A stretch of 64,000 nucleotides of DNA from Aquatica leii (taxonomy: Eukaryota; Arthropoda; Insecta; Coleoptera; Lampyridae): positions 79,240,520 to 79,304,519 of the forward strand of contig CM069432.1 in NCBI GenBank assembly GCA_035610365.1, given 5' to 3'. The notes below the pieces were generated by a model. It ran no database searches. It saw only the letters and a list, made by a program, of their open reading frames with translations, and had not been told where the DNA came from. Both the position numbers and the translations under genes were made by a program. This document shows, piece after piece, positions 55,533-64,000 of this stretch; positions within the stretch are counted from its first letter, which is position 1, and every line of letters starts with the position of its first letter.

Positions 55533-55756
55533 TTGTAATTAGTATTAGATCTTGTCTTCTTCAGGAGGGGCAATAAAAACCACTCTAAACTAGTTTTATG
55601 GCTACGTTTCGTGCCTCTAGTGTGCACTTCTCGTAAATAAATTTTTCAGTGGCCTGAAGAAGTGCACACTAGAGGCACGAAACGTAGCCATAAAAATAGT
55701 TTAGAGTGGTTTTTATTACCCCTCCTAAAGAAGACAAGATCTAATACTAATTACAA
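55533..55756. mobile_element. 224-bp foldback (near-perfect hairpin) element
   Basis: Arms of about 98 bases (from TTGTAATTAGTATTAGATC to GTGCACTTC) are inverse complements with only a few differences and are separated by a loop of about 28 bases. It contains no coding sequence. Typical of a MITE-type foldback; its transcript would form a long hairpin. Confidence 0.9.
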
Positions 55757-56880
55757 CCTAACAAACAGGAGGATAAACTACTTTACCATGAATTATATCC
55801 ATGTTAAAATAAATATAGAAACAAATGTAATCTTTAAATAAATTTTTCACTTTAAAAAATTTGATTATACATAATTTTTTAAGTTAAAATAGGTTTAAGG
55901 AAGCGTCAGTCTTGTTTTAAATATTGCTAAGTTGTACTGTTACAAAAAGTTTGTTAAGCTAAAACGCGTTTATGAATAGTGTTTTTTGACGTTTACGCTA
56001 AAATAGGTTTGAAGAGCTCTGTAAACCAATTGTAAATTTTTATGAATACAGTTATAAGTCATTATAATGTTCAACGGTATTCTCTAAGAAATACAACAAC
56101 TGCAATATTCAAGAACTAAAATTTATTAATTTATTTCAAAACGAACCGTTAAAACATTTATTAAACGAATCCAATTCGTTTTGTTGTTACGCGGACATTT
56201 CATGTTCATATAGTGATTATAAAACATCCTTGTTTTTAATTTATTTAATTTAATGAATAATCAATGGCGGCTGGTGGTCAATACTGCAAAAGGGTCATTT
56301 TAATATTAAATATTTTTGGAGGGTCATTGAGCAAATGACCTAATGGAAAACCGCTACTGTAGGTAATTATTAGGGTTTAAATTTTGATGTTAAGCGCATA
56401 TCAAAATTATTCCAAGTTAAAAGCTTAAAGTTTTTATCACAACGATAAACGCAATGAACAGCAAATTGTAAATAATGCTTTTAGAACACTTGTTTTAAAA
56501 TGTAGATAAACAGTATCAAAGACAAGTATCATATTACAGTCAGAGCTGAATGCTAAACGTGAGCATGAGATAAGACCCAAGAATTCATGATAAGTTATTT
56601 GTATCTTTTTTAATAGTTAAAAAAAATTATTTGAAAAGAAACTTAGAAAAAAATAAAACTTCTTATGATTTCTGTTTTTAATTTATTTAAAGAGTTACAT
56701 TATTATACATAAAATGCAAATTTGTACTACTATAAGTACTTAATGAAAAAATGTAAAAATTATCAATTTTTTTATTTTTGTTTTTTAATCTACACTATAT
56801 TCTGCAAAGAATGCAAAAAATCCGATATCTCTACAAGGTTTAGAAGTTTCTTAAATTTAAGTGTAAACTTGGAAGGACTC
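55757..56880. other. Gene-free DNA
   Basis: AT-rich; AAAACGCGTTT and GTTTTTTGACGTTTACGC-like words near 55950-56000. No gene recognised. Confidence 0.35.
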
Positions 56881-56893
56881 TTCTAGCTATTCG

Positions 56894-57280
56894 TTACACA
56901 AAAGTTTCTGCTTCAATGCCTAATAAATAAAAAATACGGCAACGAAGTATGTTTCCATTAACTGATAATGCTAGACCATTCCGAGCAACAGTGTTTAGGC
57001 TAATCTGCCCATTGCATTTTTTGCACGAAGCAAAATAATTCACCGCCGCACTCAACGCTCTGATACAAACAATATCGAAAACATCGGTGCTTTCATACTT
57101 CGAATACTCGGGCAATTGAGGTTTTATTTTAGAACCTGAAGAAACAGGAGTTTGTGTTGTCGAGCAAGGTTGTGGTGACTCCACATTTACTGAACAAGTT
57201 GCATTCGATGTCATTTCTGCAGGCTTTTTGCCTGAAAACCGCCTTTTCCTCTTCTTGAAAATCGGACCCGTTCTCGGCAT
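56894..57280 (-). CDS. Unrecognised ORF, possibly N-terminal part of a transposase-like gene (128 aa)
   Basis: Starts MPRTGPIFKKRKRRFSGKKP, continues with a Ser/Thr-rich linker and a C-terminal region with SCKKCNGQISLNTVARNGLA, i.e. a CxxC pair with a following hydrophobic stretch. KKRRF-type heads with a later CxxC remind me of transposase-like proteins in insects, but I cannot name the family and no catalytic part follows. It may be a gene fragment. It overlaps other frames that are not credible. Confidence 0.35.
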   Translation of the reverse strand: MPRTGPIFKKRKRRFSGKKPAEMTSNATCSVNVESPQPCSTTQTPVSSGSKIKPQLPEYSKYESTDVFDIVCIRALSAAVNYFASCKKCNGQISLNTVARNGLALSVNGNILRCRIFYLLGIEAETFV

Positions 57281-57299
57281 ATTTGAAACGAGAAAAATA

Positions 57300-59997
57300 A
57301 AATCTCTGCAATAAACACAAGTAAAACAATAACACTACAATATACGAACAGGAATAAGAACTTTGAAAAGCAAAAATGACTACTAAAGATAAAAAACAAA
57401 ACTTTTTTGTTTCTTGCTTCTCCTGAACAGTTGTATTTTTTCTATTTCGGTACACTTTTCTTCAAAATTATGACAGGTAATTGAGTGTGTTTTTTTGTAT
57501 CTTCTTCATGGCGACGCTAGTAACAAACGCAGCAGAGCGAATTTTAAAAATCCAGCTGGTTTCTTTTTTACTTTACTTTTAATAAAAAATAAAATTTTCA
57601 AACTTTCTAAGTCATTAAAAAAATTACTATTTCTTTAAATTAAATTCTACCTGCAGTACAGCTTTAAAACTATGTAAAGAAAACGTGTTCAAAATTTCAC
57701 AAAAATCGATTTAGTAGTTTTTGAGAAAAGTGTACCTCAATTTGCATGGAAAATGGCTCCGTTTAGTACCTCCTTAAAGTTTATTTAGTTTATATACTTA
57801 AATTTTTTTTTTCAAATTTTTAAATTTAACAGTAAATGTACATTGAATAGAAGAAAAATTACGAAAAATGTAATTGATACGGTTTTGTTTTGTCGGCAAT
57901 CTTGTATGAACTTGGTATAAACCATGCTTGTATACGTATTTATCAGTTGTTTGCGTTATAGGTATGCGCATATAAAGATAGAAATACAAATAAAAGGAAT
58001 AAGACTATACTATATGTTTTACACGGTTTAGTGTTATAACTACTGGTTTTAGTCTTGGAAGATTCTTATACATTATCTCTTGTTCAAGTGCTGAACTATA
58101 TTAAGTTTTACGGCATTCATTTTTATAGCAATTGCAAAAGTGAATATTTTGCGGATACAAATAAAACGTACGGTAATCATTTTGCCTCTTATACTCTCAC
58201 CTAATGCTTGTTATTGTCTAACTTAGGTATTAAAGTAATATAAATGTAATTGGTTGCAATCAAAATTCAATTTACACTGATTTCAATTCTAAAATACTCG
58301 TTAAGAAAAGCTAGGTTCGATGTAGAATTTTGTCATTACCTAAACTAACATTTCCTCTTTAAAACAATATTATCACTAAATCATAATTTTTTGTTTTTAG
58401 CGAGTTTTCTAGTCGCAAAGTTAATGCTGTTTTTACATGTGGTGTCATCTATCGGGACAAACTGCAGCAATCGCCCTTTTAATTGCGCTTGCATTAGCTA
58501 AGCTCCTCTTCAACATATTCTCTATTATCCATACTACCGTTGACCAGAGAGAAGATATACTTAGAGGGGAATCTCCTGTATATAAACTTGGAACACAGTT
58601 TATGGCGCCCTACTACGGTTGTGGGGTAAACAAATAGCGCGAATTTTAAACTTAATGTGTGGGTGTGGGTAGCACCTATTATTATTAATATGGTTTATTT
58701 TGAATGTTTTCTTGTTTTTGAAAGAATAGTTATGAAAATTGTCACTTTTTTATAATTATGCATTAAAAAAAGCGACTTATGTTATAGAAATTTTTTTATT
58801 TGCATAAATACAATATAAATAACTTCCAGTTTCATTCGAATCAACACCGTGTGAATATTGTAACAACTTTTCTTTAAAACGAATATGAAAACCTTCAGTT
58901 TTTAAATAGTAATAAACGTTAGAATCAAACACGTGTAAAAATAACTTGCATTATTTAGTCGATTTTATTCGAGAAATGCAATTCAGCGTTTTCAGCCTTC
59001 AAGGTACGAAAAAGAGGGAAATAAAATTTGCTGTGTTTGTATTTTTTACCGATAATTATTACATAGTGGCCTCTAACGGTTGTGGGGAAAAGTTAAAACG
59101 TTATTCCTTTTCTCTCAATTGAAGTTACTCGTCTACAAATACTTAGTTTATGACCGTTGACTGAAGAAATGTATAAAGACTCGCAGCCTTATGGTAAAAA
59201 TCGTAGTCACCGCAGGATCCGAGATATAGGGGGCGTCACCGTATATTTAGGATCCGAGATTTCAGTTCATTGCTAGAAGTTGTAGTTGAGTTGTAGTGTT
59301 TGCATCGTATGTATACGCATCGAGCAGTGGCTACGCTTAGTCATACCGCTCTCTTTGCAGTTCAAAGGACGATGATTTAACAAACGATTTAAATAAATCG
59401 GGTTTACCCAAACATCTACCAAGAGATACCATTAATGATGGGAATTTTAGTTTATTTTTTATGAATTAGGGGACCAACTTGCGATGTATCGGTGTGCTAC
59501 ACCTAATAAAAAAAACTAAAATTCACAATTTTATTGAAAATTGGTGTAATCTTTATTAGCAAATCAAGTTAAAAAGTTTTAATTGAACGGAACACCGATT
59601 TGGTAATCCCTTTTGTAGTCACCTTTTAAAGAATCTTATCAACTGCAAAACACGATAAAACAGTTATATACATTTATAAACATAACAAAAATTCTGTTTT
59701 GCTTCTTGTGCAAGTATCAAATTACCGCCGGCGGTTTTGAATTTGTAATCTGCTATCTAATTTTAAATTATTGTTCACTTGGCGATTTGATTATTTACAT
59801 ATGAGTTTTTTGTTTTTACATTTTAGTTGATTGCAGAATAATTATAGTTCCATAAAGCGATGTTCGATCGATTCCATTTTTGAATCAATTAATTAAAAAG
59901 AATTGGCTAGAAAAATCGATTGTAAAAATCGCTTTATTAGAGTACAAAAATCGATTTTTAATGATTTAAATCACCATTCCTACTTTATATTAGGCCT
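57300..59997. other. Gene-free AT-rich DNA
   Basis: Only a short hydrophobic frame (58437-58637, LLIALALAKLLFNIFSII) without splice context or known similarity. A direct repeat GGATCCGAGAT occurs at 59215 and 59251, and a small inverted repeat around AATTTTAGTTTATTTTTT lies at 59443-59524. Confidence 0.35.
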
Positions 59998-60268
59998 GGG
60001 TCGTCTATCGATATATCGATACGTATCGATATATCGATACCTATCGAAATGTCGATATTTCGATAGGTATCGTTATTACGATACGTATACATATTTCGAT
60101 ACCTATCAATATTTCGATAAGTATCGAAATATCGATACGTATCGATATTTCGATACGTACTGATATTTTGATCGTAGCGATACTCCGATCCATATCGATA
60201 TTCCGATACGTATCGATACTTCGATATATCGATACGTATCGATATTCGATTCGATGTATCGTATCGCC
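59998..60268. repeat. ATCGATA-type palindromic simple repeat array
   Basis: About 270 bases of variants of the self-complementary word CGATACGTATCGATAT (CGATATTTCGATA, CGATACCTATCGA and others), preceded by GGCCTGGGTCGTCT and followed by CGCCCACCACT. Both strands give false open frames (59903-60163, 60041-60274) made of repeated YRYFDTY-type residues. It can form many hairpins. Confidence 0.9.
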
Positions 60269-62109
60269 CACCACTATTTATATTATAGAACTAAGTTATC
60301 GAATTTTATAAATGGAATCTCCTACCAAAGCTTTTTTGAAAAAAAAAGTATAAAATATTGTAAAGTAAATTGAAACAGCAGAGAAAAAACAAAACCAAAC
60401 TTTGGCAAACGTATACATTGAAGAAAAAAATTCAACTTGTCAAATTACATACCGTTTACTCAAAACATTTTATATCAGTCAACGTGTGACCTGCGTTTGG
60501 GATTTGCAGCAGTTTCTTTTTATGACAGACCCCATAAATGGATTCAGCTGGCTGAATTTGCGTTTTCTTTTTTTTTCCTCTTCTCGATTTATTAGCTCGG
60601 CGTAACCATCGTTTTAAAAAAAAAACGAATGGTGGTTTGAGTAATTTTTGGTAACGGACACAGTATTTGGATTGACGATTTTTCCTTCAATATATTTGGA
60701 TTTGTTTTAATAGAATTTGAAATTGAGTTTAATAAGTTATTTTACGATTTTGAATTCAAAGTTACAGTTTATATTGCTGAGTAAGTTTTGTATTTTGTTA
60801 CGCCGTGATTTCGCGATTTTGTTTATTGAGTATTTCACTTGGTTTGTTGAGAATTCCAGTTGTAATTTATGTTTCCCTTCTGAGATATAATCGTAATTAA
60901 ATATATTTTCGTCGTTTGTTTGTTTTAAGTTGGTTCAAAAGTTCTTTGTTCAAGTGCATTCTCAGTACAGTCGTACTTTGAATTCTTTGTGTCAATCGTT
61001 TAGATTACGTGGAAAAATTAAGTCATTATCTTAATTTATTAGGCAGTTTAAATTCCTGTAATATAATATTTTGTCAATTTGACACTTTCACGAACAAGCG
61101 AAATGCCGTGTCCAAATGCTATAAATATGACGTAATGGGGACTGATTACCTCTTTATCGCACTTCGTAATGAGAGTATTTTCGTTCTTGAAATTTCGAAC
61201 ACAGCCTTTGTGGAAAGGGTAATCGAAAAAAGTTGATATATGGAGGAGGATTCGATCGAAAGGGGACAATTAGAAATACCGGGGATCGTGAGATGTAGTA
61301 GAGTGAGCAGGGTACTTTGCCCTATCGTTATGCCTTACCGCGGAAGTTAATTGGTACCGTGAAAATTAAGTGTGGTGGTGAAAATGTTAATGTTTCAAAT
61401 TTCGTAATGTACGGTTTATATAGACGTCACGGTATCCAAAAATAAACAATCACGCTTGAGGGATTTAGTTTCGATGTTTTAAGTAGAAAAATCCCTTTTC
61501 TTCGCTATTGTGCGGTTTAAATTGTGAAATAAATCTTCCGCTGGTGTCCTATTGTTTGGGGGTTCCATTGATCCCGCATTCGAGTAAGGTACGTTTGGGA
61601 GCAGCCGAAGTCCATCTGAGGTTGTAGCTTTTGAAAACCACTGTGATCCGCAGTTTACCTGGTTTCTACAATTAAGTAATAGTATATTGTAAAACAAGTG
61701 TTACAATGACGATGATTGTAACGCGAGTAAGTTTGCTTAACGAGCCGCGTAGCGGCGAGTTAAGCAATGCACGAACGTTACAAAAAGGAATTGGAACATG
61801 AGTTTTTCATACTATTTTCTCTATTTCGCTTTGATTTATATTTATTTCTGATAGAAATTATAATATATGTATAACAGCAATTTTCGATGTATTTTAGTTG
61901 GTCACAATTGTCAGCCTCTGCCTACTTTCTAAATTCAAATTTGAAAACGCGATTGTTAATTAGATAGAAATATATAAAAAACTGTTTATTTTTAATATAA
62001 AAGTCTACATATTTAAATTTTATCAGTTTGTCTATCCTTTTGTTCCCAAGAATGTGCTCTGTCCAGGATTTTGTTGAACTTTTCTGCACTCCTTCTGAGT
62101 TACGTGAAA
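60269..62109. other. Gene-free DNA before the recombinase remnant
   Basis: AT-rich DNA without a credible coding frame; the short ORFs at 60402-60605, 61009-61236 and 61479-61697 lack similarity, splice sites or compositional support. The palindrome at 61716-61783 is listed separately. Confidence 0.35.
61716..61783. repeat. GC-rich nested palindrome
   Basis: Outer inverted pair TTGTAACG/CGTTACAA encloses an inner hairpin TTGCTTAAC...GTTAAGCAA whose core is GCCGC-GTA-GCGGC. GC-rich hairpins are rare in this AT-rich window. It might be a tiny MITE or a structural site. Confidence 0.7.
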
Positions 62110-62990
62110 ATGCCAATAACGCCATTCAGGAATTATTACCCACAAAAATCTAAAGCTAAATATGAAAAAGAGTATCAAAAGTTTTGTACCTGGTGTGATG
62201 ACAATAATGTGAACGATCTGACTGAAAACATTGTATTAGTTTATTTTGAAGTAATGAGTAGAACAAAAAAGTAATCTACAATGTGGTCAAGTTATTTCAT
62301 GCTCCGAACATGCCTCTCGATTTAAAAAAATATTGACATTTCGCAGTATTTAAAAGTAACCGCCTATTTGAAAAGGCAGTTAAAAATTATCAGACAAAAA
62401 AATCAAGTATTTTACAGTCCGAGTACAACATTAAGTTTATTAGTGATGCTAACGATTACATTTTTTGGCAATGAAAGTAATATCTTGATTTACACTTTTA
62501 AGACACTATATTCAATTAGTTTATTTCAGGTTATATTAATTATAGGGTATTGTGGAGCCTGTAGACGAGATGAGTTGACTCATATGAAGTTAAATAATAT
62601 TAAGTTGAAATCTGTTAGAATAGAAGTAACTGTTTTCGCAACCAAAAATAACATATCTCGTGTATTCCTCATAACAAAGGTATCTTGGATTGCTCTCATT
62701 AAGAAATACGTTGAAGTGCTGCCACCTCACACTTCACACGATAGATTGTTTTTAACTCATCGTAGAGGTAGATGTACCGTATTTCCAATTGGAATTAATA
62801 AAATTGGTTCCTAAAAACATTACTAAATTCTTAAAATTGTCAAATTATGAAACATATACTGGCCACTGCTTCCGCCGCCTGGTATTTCTTGTTTATCAAA
62901 GAAATCAATAACATTACAAATAATGTTTCGTGGTTCGAAACGAACAAATTTTCAGGTTCTGCTATCCATTTATTAAAACTGGAATACAAA
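62110..62990 (+). pseudogene. Crypton-like tyrosine recombinase, degraded
   Basis: From ATG 62110: MPITPFRNYYPQKSKAKYEK, then a SAM-like core-binding region (YQKFCTWCDDNNVNDL, NIVLVYFEVMSRTKK). Stops and frame changes occur near 62275 and 62330. The catalytic domain is seen in GYCGACRRDELTHMKLNNIK (first catalytic Arg) near 62570 and, in another frame, YTGHCFRR near 62855 (the HxxR box). The catalytic Tyr region could not be found, as the tail after 62880 is scrambled. Order and motifs match the eukaryotic tyrosine recombinases of Cryptons and related domesticated genes. Inactive. Confidence 0.75.
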
Positions 62991-64000
62991 CAGTTACTTT
63001 AATTATAACTGGTTCTGTTCTATACATACAATAAATAACTTATTCTGTGTTGTAAATTGAATAGAAATAATTTTAACCTAAAAATACTTGCCAATTGTTA
63101 TACAAGTAAATTGAAGTAAATTGTCCTAAAACCACAAACAAGACTAAAATTCAAATATAAAAGGAAAACGTAATTGAAAATTCAAAATAACAACGTAAAT
63201 AAAAACCAAAATTTCGATAAAATTATTAAATAAATGTTTATGTTTTTAAATCTACTTTAATGAACCGCGTTACATGATTGGTCGACAGCCAATACCAAGC
63301 CAATACTTACTGACAACCTTACACATTACACACACAAAAATCACTACTTTCGGTTGCACAAAGTTGAACTTTGTGACACTGTTTTTTGAAAAAGTAGTTG
63401 CACAAAGTAGCGATTGTATATGCGAAATAGAGAAAGGTATTTATCGAATTTGGTTATTATCGTGTAGTGACCCGCGATTGAAATGCAGTAAAAGCTTTGA
63501 ATTTGAGCCGTTTGAATTACGACTAACGTTAAATTTGTTTATTTCAATGAACGCTTAAAGTGTTTGCGCGAAGTTAAAATCATTTAGCTTTGTTTTGGTG
63601 CGTATGTAAAAATAATTCGTATTCCATATAAAGGATAATGTAACGAATTGTAAAGTTTAATTTGTTTGTACGTTTAGTTCGAAACAAGTTCGGACATATA
63701 TTTTATAACCTGTATTGTTTTTAGTTATTTGAATTGTTTGTTATATATATTTGTTATATATGTCAAGGCCTTGAAATTTAGTTGTGTTATATTTGATTTG
63801 AAAGAAAGTAGAGTTAACGCTTTGATAGTAGTATTCTCGGTTTATACGTTTTAATTTTTGTGTTTAGATTGTTCATTTGTTTTACTTACTTATGATTATT
63901 TCATTTACCGTTTCTTTTATTCAAATTTGTTTGATATTAATTAGTACTTGTTATTTTTTTTTTATTACTTATACAATCAATAAATGTTAAATTGTTAAAT
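62991..64000. other. Gene-free AT-rich DNA to the window end
   Basis: One 94-codon frame (63274-63558) has no recognisable similarity and no supporting signals. Nothing else seen. Confidence 0.35.

Noticed and set aside
54888-56040. Another CCCAG-type element starting at TCCCAGCCGTAG
   Set aside because: No matching GGG-ending inverse terminus was found on the right; the AAAACG words alone are not sufficient.
58437-58637. 66-codon ORF with a membrane-like segment
   Set aside because: An acceptor-like TTTTTAG precedes it, but there is no family resemblance or neighbouring exon, so it cannot be supported as a gene.
59903-60274. ORFs on both strands with YRYFDTY-like repeats
   Set aside because: Products of translating the ATCGATA simple repeat.
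63274-63558. 94-codon ORF at the window end
   Set aside because: No similarity, codon pattern or regulatory signal supports it.

Overview
The window is AT-rich eukaryotic DNA, almost certainly from an insect. The evidence is short spliced exons with GT-AG introns, AATAAA signals, an animal trafficking gene (TRAPPC12) and arthropod-type mobile elements; the species cannot be named from sequence alone. Host genes are confined to the first 4.4 kb: a terminal exon of an unrecognised gene (272-462, +) and an eight-exon TRAPPC12 gene (1102-4359, -). Most of the rest that can be named is transposable elements, many nested in one another, each delimited here by its terminal repeats and target-site duplication (TSD).

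Region by region: (1) 5055-9828, a decayed Ty3/Gypsy element (- strand, 4-bp TSD ATAG) whose Pol remnant carries, after the integrase, a macro domain of the TARG1/OARD1 type. It hosts a 1.9-kb TIR element (7236-9174) and a Harbinger-type MITE (9351-9490). (2) 10007-11921, a mariner/Tc1-family element with about 350-bp inverted repeats. (3) 13902-15453, a non-autonomous element whose ends (CCCAG...) resemble those at 7236-9174 and 45490-53415. (4) 15721-40131, a ZMYM1-like hAT element with intact 8-bp TSDs (ACCATATC), blown up to 24 kb by a 15,005-bp Polinton/Maverick (18216-33220, TSD GACTGG) inserted in its transposase gene and a Ty1/copia element (33672-39491, TSD TATAA) in its 5' part. The copia 5' LTR is itself split by a 1.2-kb TIR element with 7-bp TSD. 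(5) 44116-44762, a 5'-truncated LINE with 13-bp TSD. (6) 45490-53415, a CCCAG-type element containing a BEL/Pao element (45702-51660) whose two LTRs are identical by eye, plus a tRNA-derived sequence. (7) 53.4-64 kb, mostly unassigned DNA with a 224-bp foldback element, a CG-centred ATCGATA array, a small palindrome and a Crypton-like tyrosine-recombinase pseudogene.

The Polinton is the most informative part. Its left half is a plus-strand virion-type module: an unknown first gene, packaging ATPase, two small proteins, integrase with chromodomain, minor-capsid-like protein, basic protein, major capsid protein, an unknown conserved ORF and an adenain-like protease. Five successive genes in it are joined by overlapping or 1-nt-spaced stop/start codons. 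The right half has a minus-strand protein-primed DNA polymerase B whose 5' end is split by three tiny introns and, diverging from it across an AT-rich 189-bp tandem repeat, a four-exon gene with no ORF longer than its small exons. Each 569-bp TIR carries a tRNA-Thr-like sequence. The TIRs are nearly identical, so insertion was recent, yet several genes carry single frameshifts or a nonsense codon.
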